From positions 1 to 64,000 of the forward strand of contig NZ_WMBA01000047.1 of assembly GCF_009707865.1 (NCBI RefSeq): a stretch of 64,000 nucleotides of DNA, in the 5' to 3' direction. This DNA is from Amycolatopsis pithecellobii (lineage in GTDB: Bacteria; Actinomycetota; Actinomycetes; Mycobacteriales; Pseudonocardiaceae). The notes under the pieces were generated by a model, which saw nothing but the letters and a program-made list of their open reading frames with translations, was not told the DNA's origin and did not search any database. The position numbers and the translations under genes are program-made. This document shows positions 26,886 through 35,378 of the stretch, in pieces; positions within the stretch are counted from its first letter, which is position 1, and the number at the start of each line of letters is the position of its first letter.

Positions 26886-27395
26886 ATGAGTGATGTCGCG
26901 GATCTCGTGATCGACGGCTTCGACCGGATCCAGCAGGTTGTGCACCGTGCGGTGCGGGGGCTGAGTGAGGACCAGCTCGCCGAGCGCCCCGGTGGTGCGA
27001 CGAACACGGTCGCCTGGCTGATCTGGCATCTCACCCGGGTCCAGGATGATCATCTCGCGGACCTCGCGGAAACCCCGCAGGTGTGGACGGAACAAGGCTG
27101 GCACGAGCGGTTCGGGCTGCCGTTCGGTCCTGGTGAGACCGGCTACGGCCACAGCGCCGGCGAGGTCGCGGCGGTTCGCGTGCCGTCCGCGTTACTGACC
27201 GGGTATCACGACGCCGTGCACGATCAGACCGTGGCCTGGCTGGGCGACTTGAAGGAATCGCAGCTGGACCGGATCGTCGACCGCGCGTGGGACCCGCCGG
27301 TGACCCTCGGCGTGCGCCTGGTCAGTGTGCTGTCGGACGATCTGCAGCACGCCGGGCAGGCGGCTTACGCGCGGGGAATCCTGCTGGGCCAGTGA
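26886..27395 (+). CDS. DinB-family (mycothiol-dependent enzyme-like) protein
   Basis: The 169-aa four-helix bundle has the DinB/DUF664 pattern: LVIDGFDRIQQVVHRAVRGLSEDQLAERPGGATNTVAWLIWHLTRVQDDHLADL (about 6-59), with metal-binding His near 45 and HAG near 160 (DDLQHAGQAAYARG). Family members are bacillithiol or mycothiol transferases or unknown. I prefer ATG 26886, where the family begins; GTG 26877 is an alternative that would lie one base after the FetB stop. It is convergent with RNase HI, one base apart. Confidence 0.85.
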   Translation: MSDVADLVIDGFDRIQQVVHRAVRGLSEDQLAERPGGATNTVAWLIWHLTRVQDDHLADLAETPQVWTEQGWHERFGLPFGPGETGYGHSAGEVAAVRVPSALLTGYHDAVHDQTVAWLGDLKESQLDRIVDRAWDPPVTLGVRLVSVLSDDLQHAGQAAYARGILLGQ

Positions 27396-27396
27396 T

Positions 27397-28203
27397 TCAG
27401 CGGCTGTGCCGCCGGATCCACTCGACGGTGCAGCACGCCTCGCACGGTTCGAGTTCGCCGGGAGCGACGCTGGCCCACGCGATCGGCACCACCTCGTGCG
27501 TCTGCTTGCCGAGGCGAGCGGCATAGCGCTGGCCCTTGCGGAGCCAGTCACAGTCGGGGTCGTTGTGGTAGGCGTCGCCGGCCACCCGGTAGCCGCGCGG
27601 CAGGACCCCCGGGGGCAGGGGTTTGCACAGCGCGCACCACGAGGCGGGCATCTCGTGCACGCATTCCGTGTCGTCGGGGCGGTAATCCGCTTTCGCCGGT
27701 TCGTTCAGCGGTAGCGCGCTTTGCGGGGTGGGGACGAGTTTTCGCGGCACCGGCGGCATCTTGGCCGCCTCCTTGACGCCGAGCACCGCGAGCCGGTCGG
27801 CGCGCTCGTTTTCCGGATGCCCGGCGTGCCCCTTGACCCAGTGCCACTCGATGTCATGCCGCTGCGCCGCGGTGTCGAGCCTGCGCCACAGATCCTCGTT
27901 CTTCACGGCGGTTTTGGCGGCGGTGCGCCAGCCGTTGCGTTTCCAGGTGGCGACCCATTTGAGCACGCCGTTACGTACGTAGCTGCTGTCGGTGTACAGG
28001 TGCACCACCGACGGCCGGGTGAGTGTCTCCAGCGCCTGGATGGCCGCCATCAACTCCATGCGATTGTTGGTGGTGGGACCGGGATCGCCGCCGTGGAGTT
28101 CGCGCTCGTGCTTGCCGTACCGCAGCACGGCACCCCAGCCGCCGGGGCCCGGATTACCACTGCAGGCGCCGTCGGTGTAGATCTCCACGGTCGGTTCCCC
28201 CAT
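27397..28203 (-). CDS. rnhA: Ribonuclease HI with a C-terminal Cys/His-rich extension
   Basis: Residues 1-145 are a complete RNase HI that cuts the RNA of RNA-DNA hybrids: catalytic Asp11 ([14 protein letters not shown]), Glu50 (NRMELMAA), Asp72 (YTDSSYV) and Asp135 (ENERADRLA), with the HWVKGHAG loop. Residues 175-268 are additional: Cys181, His183, Cys190, Cys193, His213, Cys218 and Cys254, Cys257, Cys258 suggest one or two zinc sites. Ordinary RNase HI is about 155 aa, so the tail nearly doubles it. It may bind nucleic acid or a partner. Start ATG 28203. Confidence 0.93.
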   Translation of the reverse strand: MGEPTVEIYTDGACSGNPGPGGWGAVLRYGKHERELHGGDPGPTTNNRMELMAAIQALETLTRPSVVHLYTDSSYVRNGVLKWVATWKRNGWRTAAKTAVKNEDLWRRLDTAAQRHDIEWHWVKGHAGHPENERADRLAVLGVKEAAKMPPVPRKLVPTPQSALPLNEPAKADYRPDDTECVHEMPASWCALCKPLPPGVLPRGYRVAGDAYHNDPDCDWLRKGQRYAARLGKQTHEVVPIAWASVAPGELEPCEACCTVEWIRRHSR

Positions 28204-28218
28204 GCTGCGACTACACCC

Positions 28219-28899
28219 TCACCAGCCGCGCTCACGCCATTCGCCGAGTTTCGGCCGTTCCCTGCCGAGCGTCGAATCGTCCCCGTGGCCGGGGTAGAAC
28301 CACGTCTCGTCCGGCAGCACGTCGAAGATCCGGGACTCGACATCGTTGATCAGCGACGTGAAACGTTCCGGGTCCTGCTGCGTGTTCCCGACGCCGCCGG
28401 GGAACAGGGAATCGCCCGTGAACAGGTGGGGCGATCCGGCGGGATCGCGGTACAGCAAGGCGATCGAACCCGGGGTGTGCCCGCGGAGATGGATCACCTC
28501 GAGCGTGCAGTCACCGACGGACAACGTGTCCCCGTGTTCGACGAGGAAGTCCGGGGGCACCGGCAGCGGCTCCGCGTCCAGCGGGTGCGCCGCGGTGTTC
28601 GCGCCGTTCGCCCCCGCGACCGCGCCCAGCGCCTGCCAGTGATCACCATGCTGGTGCGTCGTCACGATGGTGCGCAGCGCCGGCCGGTCAGGGCCGTGGC
28701 CGATCAGGTCCGAGATGCGGTCCGGGTCGGCCGCGGCGTCGATCAGCAGCCCCTCGTTCTGGGCGCGGCACACCAGCAGGTAGACGTTGTTGTTCATCGG
28801 CCCGACCGACAGTTTCGTAATGGTCAGCGCCCCGAGCGTGCGCCGTGCGGCGTCGCCGCCCGGCTCGACGTGCCCGGTGTAGTCATCCACGACGTTCAC
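28219..28899 (-). CDS. MBL-fold metallo-hydrolase (glyoxalase II-like)
   Basis: The 226-aa protein has the metallo-beta-lactamase motif THQHGDHW (about 101-108), then GHTPGS (about 160-165), GDSLFPGGVG and PGHGDDS, the usual metal ligands. It resembles hydroxyacylglutathione hydrolase-type thioesterases; in an actinobacterium the thiol would be mycothiol or another. A homologue stands beside uvrA in mycobacteria (Rv1637c, from memory). It starts at GTG 28899 and is divergent from the acyltransferase. Confidence 0.88.
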   Translation of the reverse strand: MNVVDDYTGHVEPGGDAARRTLGALTITKLSVGPMNNNVYLLVCRAQNEGLLIDAAADPDRISDLIGHGPDRPALRTIVTTHQHGDHWQALGAVAGANGANTAAHPLDAEPLPVPPDFLVEHGDTLSVGDCTLEVIHLRGHTPGSIALLYRDPAGSPHLFTGDSLFPGGVGNTQQDPERFTSLINDVESRIFDVLPDETWFYPGHGDDSTLGRERPKLGEWRERGW

Positions 28900-29009
28900 C
28901 GGTCACACGGTAGTCGCCCGTACCCGGCGTGTTCGCACCCGTTCAGGCTGGTCTCAGATTCGTAACGTAGCCTCCGGTCCCGTTGCCGTCGTCGATCTTC
29001 AGGAAGCCC

Positions 29010-30236
29010 GTGTCCCGCTCGAAACCGCGCAAGATCAGCTGGGATGTGGTCCGCGTGGTCGCCGTGTTCTCGGTGCTGCTGGGGCACATCACGCATCAGG
29101 GCCCGTTCGCTCATCCCGAGCTCGGCGACTACCCGTTCCGGGACACGGCGCAGTTCGGTGCCGCGGTACTGATGGTGATCTCCGGTTTCTTCGTCTGCCA
29201 GACGATCCGCCGCGGCGGCACCGCACGCTGGTGGTGGTGCAAGGTTGCCCGTTTGCTGCCGCCGTACGTCATCGCCGTGTTGATCACCTACGTCGTGATG
29301 CGGTTCGCGGGCGCGGCGTTCAACCACCAGACCTTCGACAGCGGCTGGTTCGGCACGCTCTTCGGCCCCACCTCCGACGGCCTGGCCTGGGTGTCGTCGT
29401 GGTACGTCCCGGTCGGCCACGACCTGCTGATCAACCTGTTCCTGCTGCAGGGCTGGAACCAGTACTTCATCTGGCTGGACGGCTCCTACTGGACGCTTCC
29501 CGTGCAGCTCATGGTGTTCAGCGGCGCCGCGATGCTGTGGGCGGGCACGCCGTGGTTGCGTGGCACCCGCCGGGCCCAGCTGCTCGCCTGGGGCCTGGTC
29601 GTCGTCCCGTTGTTCGTCCGGTTCGTGGTGATCGGCGTGCACAACCCGGCGCCATGGGCCTACAGCGTCGTGTTCGGCCTCGGCCTGCACCGGATGCACG
29701 CGTTCGCCGCCGGCATCGGAATCTGGCTGTGGTCACGGAACCGGCTCGGCGGCGGGCATCTCACGCTGCTGCTCATCGCCGTCATCGCGGCGCAGGATCT
29801 GCACCTGTATCCCGATCACGTCGCGCTGCCGAGCGACCCGGCCCGGCTCCCGTCGGATCTCGGGTTCGCGGTGATGCTGCTACTCGTCTGCGCCGCCGCG
29901 AAGGGACCCGACTGGTCGCTGTTGCGGCCACTGGCGCCCGTGTTCACCTGGCTGGCCGGCATTTCCTACGGGGTCTACCTCCTGCACCAGGAACTGGGTT
30001 ACGTGCTGGCCCGCCTGCTGCTCGATGCCGGGGTGCCCGGCTGGGTCCGGTTGCCGATCCTGGTCGCCGCCGCGGTCATCGCCGGCTGGCTGCTCACTAC
30101 ACTGGTCGAGCGGCCGGCGTACAGTCGCCTGACCCGCCCGCGCCGGATGGTGCCATCGCCCCGGACCGCGCCGGACGACCTGCTCCCGGGTTCACCGAGC
30201 GGTCCGGCTCCCGTTTCTGTCGGTGGTCCGTCCTAG
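29010..30236 (+). CDS. Acyltransferase-3 family membrane protein
   Basis: The 408-aa protein has about ten transmembrane helices and the acyltransferase-3 (OafA/NodX) pattern: ISWDVVRVVAVFSVLLGHITHQG near the N terminus with the catalytic-type His, FFVCQTIRRGGTARWWWCKVARLLPPY, and SYGVYLLHQELGY near the end. These proteins acylate sugars or antibiotics at the membrane. AGGA five bases before GTG 29010 supports that start. It lies 54 bases upstream of uvrA, with no clear functional link. Confidence 0.9.
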   Translation: MSRSKPRKISWDVVRVVAVFSVLLGHITHQGPFAHPELGDYPFRDTAQFGAAVLMVISGFFVCQTIRRGGTARWWWCKVARLLPPYVIAVLITYVVMRFAGAAFNHQTFDSGWFGTLFGPTSDGLAWVSSWYVPVGHDLLINLFLLQGWNQYFIWLDGSYWTLPVQLMVFSGAAMLWAGTPWLRGTRRAQLLAWGLVVVPLFVRFVVIGVHNPAPWAYSVVFGLGLHRMHAFAAGIGIWLWSRNRLGGGHLTLLLIAVIAAQDLHLYPDHVALPSDPARLPSDLGFAVMLLLVCAAAKGPDWSLLRPLAPVFTWLAGISYGVYLLHQELGYVLARLLLDAGVPGWVRLPILVAAAVIAGWLLTTLVERPAYSRLTRPRRMVPSPRTAPDDLLPGSPSGPAPVSVGGPS

Positions 30237-30290
30237 CATGGGTCGCGGCTGGTGTGAACGGCCGAAACTCTCCAGCGAAGGGACCTTGGC

Positions 30291-33152
30291 GTGGCTGATC
30301 GCCTCGTTGTTCGCGGCGCCCGCGAGCACAATCTCCGTGGCGTCGATCTCGACCTGCCCCGGGACAGCCTGATCGTGTTCACCGGGCTGTCCGGCTCGGG
30401 CAAGTCGAGCCTCGCCTTCGACACGATCTTCGCCGAGGGCCAGCGCCGTTACGTGGAATCGCTGTCGGCGTACGCCCGCCAGTTCCTCGGGCAGATGGAC
30501 AAACCCGACGTGGACTTCATCGAGGGCCTGTCGCCCGCGGTGTCGATCGATCAGAAGTCCACGTCGCGCAACCCGCGGTCCACGGTGGGCACGATCACCG
30601 AGGTCTACGACTACCTGCGGTTGCTGTACGCGAGGGCGGGCAAGGCGCACTGCCCGCAGTGTGGCGAGCTGATCAGCAAGCAGACCCCGCAGCAGATCGT
30701 CGATCAGGTGCTCGAAATGGAGCCGGGCACCCGGTTTCAGGTCCTCGCGCCGGTGGTGCGCGGTCGCAAGGGGGAGTACGTCGATCTGTTCGCGAACCTG
30801 CAGCAGCAGGGGTATTCGCGCGCGCTCGTCGACGGGCAGGTGTATCAGCTCACCGATCCGCCGAAGCTGAAAAAGCAGGAGAAGCACAACATCGGCGTCG
30901 TGGTCGACCGGCTCTCGGTCAAGTCCTCGTCGAAGCAGCGCCTGACCGACTCGGTGGAGACCGCGCTGCGCCTCGCGGACGGGCTGCTGGAGCTGGAGTT
31001 CGTGGACCTGCCCGAACACGACCCGCACCGGATCCGCGGTTTTTCCGAGAATCTGGCCTGTCCCAACGGGCATCCGCTCGCGATCGAGGATCTCGAGCCG
31101 CGCTCGTTCTCGTTCAACTCGCCGTACGGCGCCTGCCTGGAATGCACCGGGCTCGGCATCCGCAAGGAGGTCGACCCGGAGCTCGTCGTCCCGGATGACG
31201 AGCTGTCCCTCGAGGAGGGCGCGATAGCGCCGTGGGCGGGTGGCCAGAGCGCCGACTACTTCCAGCGGCTGCTGGAGTCATTGGCGGAGACCATCGGGTT
31301 CCGGATGGACACGCCGTGGCGCACCTTGCCCGCGAAGGTGCAGAAGGCGGTGCTGCACGGGGTGAACGAGCAGGTGCACGTCCGCTACCGCAACCGGTAC
31401 GGCCGTCAGCGTTCGTACTACGCGAACTTCGAGGGCGTGATCCCCTTCCTGGAACGGCGGCTCGAGCAGACCGACTCGGAACAGATGCGCGAGCGCTACG
31501 AGGGGTACATGCGCGAGGTGCCGTGCCCGGCCTGCCAGGGCGCCCGGCTGAAGCCGGAGATCCTCGCGGTCACCCTGGAACACGCCGAGCAGGGTGACCG
31601 TTCGATCGCCGAGGTGTGTGCGCTGTCGATCGAGGAGGCCTCGGGGTTCCTCGACGGGCTCCGGCTCGACAGCCGCCAGAGCATGATCGCGGGCGCGGTG
31701 CTCAAGGAGATCCAGGCGCGGCTGCGCTTCCTGCTGGATGTCGGGCTGAACTACCTCTCGCTCGACCGGGCCTCGGCCACCTTGTCCGGTGGTGAGGCGC
31801 AGCGCATCCGGCTCGCCACGCAGATCGGCTCCGGTCTGGTCGGGGTGCTCTACGTGCTGGACGAACCGTCGATCGGCTTGCACCAGCGGGACAACCACCG
31901 GCTGATCGAGACGCTGAGCAGGCTGCGGGATCTGGGCAACACGCTGATCGTCGTCGAGCATGACGAGGACACGATCCGTTCCAGCGACTGGGTGGTGGAC
32001 ATCGGTCCGGGCGCGGGGGAGCACGGTGGCCGGGTTGTCCACAGTGGACCGTACAAGAAACTGTTGCGTAGTAAGGAATCCCTCACCGGACAGTACCTGT
32101 CCGGGCGGCGCGCCATCGCGGTGCCGGGCATCCGCCGTCCGGTGGATCGCAAGCGCAGGCTGACGGTCGTCGGCGCACGCGAGCACAACCTGCGCGGCGT
32201 GGACGTGTCGTTCCCGCTGGGGTGCCTGGTCTCGGTCACGGGAGTGTCGGGCTCGGGCAAGTCCACGCTGGTGAACGACATCCTCGCGACGGTGCTGGCG
32301 AACAAGCTCAACGGCGCTCGTCAGGTGCCCGGCAGGCACACCCGGGTCCGCGGGCTCGATCTGGTGGACAAGCTCGTGCGGGTGGACCAGTCGCCGATCG
32401 GCCGCACCCCGCGGTCCAACCCGGCGACGTACACCGGCGTGTGGGACCACGTGCGCAAGCTGTTCGCGGCCACCACGGAAGCGAAGGTCCGCGGCTACCA
32501 GCCGGGCCGGTTCTCGTTCAACGTCAAGGGCGGCCGGTGCGAGGCGTGCGCCGGGGACGGCACGATCAAGATCGAGATGAACTTCCTGCCGGACGTGTAT
32601 GTCCCGTGCGAGGTGTGCAAGGGCGCGCGGTACAACCGCGAGACGCTGGAGGTGCACTACAAGGGCAAGACGGTGTCGGACGTGCTCGACATGCCGATCG
32701 AGGAGGCGGCCGAGTTCTTCGAGCCGATCAAGGCGATTCACCGGCATCTGCAAACGCTGGTGGACGTCGGTCTCGGTTACGTCCGGCTCGGCCAGCCCGC
32801 GCCGACCCTGTCCGGCGGTGAGGCGCAGCGGGTGAAGCTGGCGAGCGAGTTGCAGAAGCGGTCCACCGGCAAGACGGTGTACGTGCTGGACGAGCCGACG
32901 ACCGGGCTGCACTTCGAGGACATCAGCAAACTGCTCGGCGTGATCAACGGCCTGGTCGACAAGGGCAACACGGTGATCGTCATCGAGCACAACCTCGACG
33001 TGATCAAGACTTCCGACTGGATCGTCGACATGGGCCCGGAAGGCGGTTCAGGTGGCGGCACCGTCGTGGCGGAGGGCACGCCGGAAGAGATCGCCGGGAT
33101 CGAGGAAAGCCACACGGGCCAATACCTGCGGACAGTGCTGACCCCGGCCTGA
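30291..33152 (+). CDS. uvrA: Excinuclease ABC subunit A
   Basis: UvrA (953 aa) is the damage-sensing ATPase of nucleotide excision repair. It has two ABC modules: Walker [17 protein letters not shown] (about 27-42) and [15 protein letters not shown] (about 647-661), two LSGGEAQR signatures, and [12 protein letters not shown] / [12 protein letters not shown] Walker B regions. The second zinc finger CEACAG...CEVCKG is intact (about 751-781). It starts at GTG 30291. I did not find a clear LexA-type palindrome immediately upstream. A 22-bp tandem repeat begins eight bases after its stop. One GTCCACAGTGGAC palindrome is inside at 32037-32049. Confidence 0.97.
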   Translation: MADRLVVRGAREHNLRGVDLDLPRDSLIVFTGLSGSGKSSLAFDTIFAEGQRRYVESLSAYARQFLGQMDKPDVDFIEGLSPAVSIDQKSTSRNPRSTVGTITEVYDYLRLLYARAGKAHCPQCGELISKQTPQQIVDQVLEMEPGTRFQVLAPVVRGRKGEYVDLFANLQQQGYSRALVDGQVYQLTDPPKLKKQEKHNIGVVVDRLSVKSSSKQRLTDSVETALRLADGLLELEFVDLPEHDPHRIRGFSENLACPNGHPLAIEDLEPRSFSFNSPYGACLECTGLGIRKEVDPELVVPDDELSLEEGAIAPWAGGQSADYFQRLLESLAETIGFRMDTPWRTLPAKVQKAVLHGVNEQVHVRYRNRYGRQRSYYANFEGVIPFLERRLEQTDSEQMRERYEGYMREVPCPACQGARLKPEILAVTLEHAEQGDRSIAEVCALSIEEASGFLDGLRLDSRQSMIAGAVLKEIQARLRFLLDVGLNYLSLDRASATLSGGEAQRIRLATQIGSGLVGVLYVLDEPSIGLHQRDNHRLIETLSRLRDLGNTLIVVEHDEDTIRSSDWVVDIGPGAGEHGGRVVHSGPYKKLLRSKESLTGQYLSGRRAIAVPGIRRPVDRKRRLTVVGAREHNLRGVDVSFPLGCLVSVTGVSGSGKSTLVNDILATVLANKLNGARQVPGRHTRVRGLDLVDKLVRVDQSPIGRTPRSNPATYTGVWDHVRKLFAATTEAKVRGYQPGRFSFNVKGGRCEACAGDGTIKIEMNFLPDVYVPCEVCKGARYNRETLEVHYKGKTVSDVLDMPIEEAAEFFEPIKAIHRHLQTLVDVGLGYVRLGQPAPTLSGGEAQRVKLASELQKRSTGKTVYVLDEPTTGLHFEDISKLLGVINGLVDKGNTVIVIEHNLDVIKTSDWIVDMGPEGGSGGGTVVAEGTPEEIAGIEESHTGQYLRTVLTPA
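32037..32049. repeat. GTCCA-N3-TGGAC palindrome, copy 4
   Basis: GTCCACAGTGGAC lies in uvrA, read GTC-CAC-AGT-GGA (VHSG), using the rare Ser codon AGT. Confidence 0.8.
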
Positions 33153-33160
33153 GCCGACCG

Positions 33161-33267
33161 CGAGTCGCGCGTTCCGTGCGCGCGAGTCGCGCGTTGCGTG
33201 CGTGCGAGTTGCGCGTTGCGTGTGGTCGAGTTGCGCGTTGGCGTGCGTGCGAGTTGCGCGTTGCGTG
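33161..33267 (+). repeat. 22-bp tandem repeat, five units, just downstream of uvrA
   Basis: Units with the core CGAGTtGCGCGTTgCGTG begin at 33161, 33183, 33205, 33227 and 33250, giving periods of 22, 22, 22 and 23 bases. The first two have CGAGTC where the later three have CGAGTT. The array starts eight bases after the uvrA stop. The rest of the gap to 33440 contains no convincing gene. Confidence 0.88.
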
Positions 33268-33439
33268 TCGCCGTGGGGTGCGCAGCCGCGGCCCGGGTCG
33301 CCTGGCGGCACTGCTGGCCTGCTGCCCCCGCCACGTGACGCGCCCCAACGAGGTCCCCCCACTGCCGCCACCCCCGGCGAAGCCACACCGTCCACTTCGG
33401 ACTCCAGCGGCGCCGGCGACAGTCACGCATACTCACGTC

Positions 33440-33883
33440 GTGCGCCTCAACGACTACCGGTTCCGCGACACGTGGTTCCTGCCCGCGCCGCGGCGGGCGG
33501 TGTTCGACGCGGTCGTGGACGTGGAGAACTACCCCCGTTGGTGGCCGGATGTCCGTGCGGTGCGGCGGATCGACGACGACACCGCGGAGCTCGTGTGCCG
33601 GGCGACCCTGCCCTATGGTCTCGTCATCCGGATGCGCCGCGCGGAACAGAACGTGTCCACGGGCCGGCTGAGGGTGCACCTGGAAGGCGACCTCGAAGGG
33701 TCGCTCGCCGCCTCCGTGCTGCGGCATCCGGCGGGCACGACGCTCGAAATCACCCAGCGGGTTCAAGTGCGGAAACCGTTGCTGCGCAAGCTCGCGCCGG
33801 TGGCACGCCCGCTCTTCCTGGCCAACCACGCCGTGATGATGCGGCGTGGCCGGACCGGTCTGCGGGCGCGCCTCACGGCGTGA
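33440..33883 (+). CDS. SRPBCC-family (START-like) protein
   Basis: The 147-aa protein opens MRLNDYRFRDTWFLPAPRRAVFDAVVDVENYPRWWPDVRAVRRID, the standard N-terminal strand and helix of polyketide cyclase/dehydrase-like SRPBCC proteins, which bind hydrophobic ligands in a deep cavity. No ligand can be deduced. The frame is open upstream through the repeat array, but homologues start at this GTG. It is convergent with dctA, five bases apart. Confidence 0.83.
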   Translation: MRLNDYRFRDTWFLPAPRRAVFDAVVDVENYPRWWPDVRAVRRIDDDTAELVCRATLPYGLVIRMRRAEQNVSTGRLRVHLEGDLEGSLAASVLRHPAGTTLEITQRVQVRKPLLRKLAPVARPLFLANHAVMMRRGRTGLRARLTA

Positions 33884-33888
33884 GCAAC

Positions 33889-35244
33889 TCAGGTCAGCGC
33901 GTCCGCCGTCGGCCGTGAGTCTTCGGCCGGTTCCGGCGCGGGCGAGTCGTCCAGCAGCGTCGTCTCGTTGAAGGGTTCGCGCCCGGCCAGCACTTCCGTC
34001 GCCTTGGTGCGGTCGAACTCCTTCGTCCACGAGCTGATCAGCACCGTCGCCACCGCGTTCCCGGCGAAGTTCGTCACCGCCCGCGCTTCCGACATGAACC
34101 GGTCGATGCCGAGAATGAACCCGACACCGCCGACGAGGTCCGGCCGGTGCGACTGCAAGCCGCCGGCGAGGGTCGCGATACCGGCGCCGCTCACCCCGGC
34201 CGCCCCCTTCGACGCGATGATCATGAACACCAGCAGCGAGATCTGCTCCCCGATCGACAGCGGGCTGCCCTGCGCCGACGCGACGAACAGCGTCGCCATG
34301 GTCAGGTAGATCGCGGTGCCGTCGAGGTTGAACGAGTACCCGGTCGGCACGGTGATACCGGCGACCGACCGGCTCACCCCGAGGTGCTCCATCTTCGCGA
34401 TCAGCCGCGGCAGCGCGGATTCCGACGAGGACGTCGACACGATCAGCAGGAACTCGCGGCCCAGATAGCGCAGCAGGCGGAGCACACTGACCCGCGCCCC
34501 GAACCACAACACCGCGCCCAGCACGACGAATACGAACACCAGGCAGGTCAGGTAGAACCCGACCATGACCACCAGCAGGCTCCGCAGCGCGGCCCACCCG
34601 GTGTTGCCGACCACCGCCGCGATCGCGCCGAACGCTCCGACCGGGGCCGCCCACATGATCATCGACAGGATCCGGAACACCAGCTTCTGCAGGTGCTCGA
34701 TCCCGCGCAGGATCGGCTTTCCGGCATTGCCCATCTTCTGCAGGGCGAACCCGGCGAGCAGCGCCACCAACAACGTCTGCAGCACCGAACCTTCGGTGAA
34801 CGCCGACAGCAGCGACTCCGGGATGATCCCGAGCAGGAAGTCTGTGCTGCCCTCGCCCCCGGTGGCCTGCTGGTGCGCCTTGGCCGCGGACGCCGGGTCG
34901 AGATGCAGCCCCGAGCCGGGATGCAGCAGGTTGCCCACGACGAGCCCGATGGCGAGCGCGATCGTGGACATCACCACGAAGTACCCGATCGCGATCAGGC
35001 CCACCTTGCCGACCTTGGCCGCCTTCGCGACCGAGCCGACGCCGAGCGTGATCGTGCAGAAAATGATCGGGGAGATCATCATTTTGATCAGGTTGACGAA
35101 CCCGGTGCCCAGCGGCGCGAGTCCCTTCGCGAACCCGGGGGCGGCGAACCCGGCGATGATGCCCGCGGCCACCGCGGCGACCACCGCGAGATAGAGATAA
35201 TGCATCCGGTCGCGCCGCGGTGGCGCGGATTCTGCTGTCGGCAC
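33889..35244 (-). CDS. dctA: DctA-type dicarboxylate/amino acid:cation symporter (DAACS)
   Basis: The 451-aa membrane protein has eight helices and two hairpins of the glutamate/dicarboxylate symporter fold: serine-rich loop VSTSSSESALPRLIAKM (about 268-284), VPTGYSFNLDGTAIYLTMATLF (NLDGT motif, about 297-318), and GIDRFMSEARAVTNFAGNAVATVLI (about 376-400). C4-dicarboxylates are the likely substrate. GGAGG five bases before GTG 35244 sets the start; a TTG at 35256 overlaps that site. It is divergent from a CitA/DcuS-like sensor kinase gene 135 bases away, which probably controls it. Confidence 0.93.
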   Translation of the reverse strand: MPTAESAPPRRDRMHYLYLAVVAAVAAGIIAGFAAPGFAKGLAPLGTGFVNLIKMMISPIIFCTITLGVGSVAKAAKVGKVGLIAIGYFVVMSTIALAIGLVVGNLLHPGSGLHLDPASAAKAHQQATGGEGSTDFLLGIIPESLLSAFTEGSVLQTLLVALLAGFALQKMGNAGKPILRGIEHLQKLVFRILSMIMWAAPVGAFGAIAAVVGNTGWAALRSLLVVMVGFYLTCLVFVFVVLGAVLWFGARVSVLRLLRYLGREFLLIVSTSSSESALPRLIAKMEHLGVSRSVAGITVPTGYSFNLDGTAIYLTMATLFVASAQGSPLSIGEQISLLVFMIIASKGAAGVSGAGIATLAGGLQSHRPDLVGGVGFILGIDRFMSEARAVTNFAGNAVATVLISSWTKEFDRTKATEVLAGREPFNETTLLDDSPAPEPAEDSRPTADALT

Positions 35245-35378
35245 CTTTGCCTCCAAGTGGGGGATTGGCGCGCCCTCACCTGGCGCGGCTGGCGAGGTGA
35301 CTATGCGGTTCGCCGTGGCCGGCCGTCACGGTTGTGTTCATTGAGTTCGTGCTTCACGCCCTGGCTATCGTCTGGACC
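35245..35378. promoter_or_regulatory. Divergent control region between dctA and the sensor kinase
   Basis: This 134-base gap must hold both promoters. It contains the inverted repeat TCACCT (35276-35281) / AGGTGA (35295-35300), a possible regulator site. I see no strong consensus promoter. Assignment as the response-regulator target is inference from gene layout. Confidence 0.4.

Noticed and set aside
30237-30290. LexA/SOS box before uvrA
   Set aside because: I looked for CGAAC-N4-GTTCG and found only weak partial matches.
31278-32990. A 570-codon reverse frame opposite uvrA
   Set aside because: Shadow of uvrA with His/Arg/Asp-rich low-complexity product.
33176-33439. N-terminal extension of the SRPBCC protein through the repeat array
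   Set aside because: The array translates as repetitive RASRALRACELRV sequence, homologues start at GTG 33440, and the repeats look non-coding.
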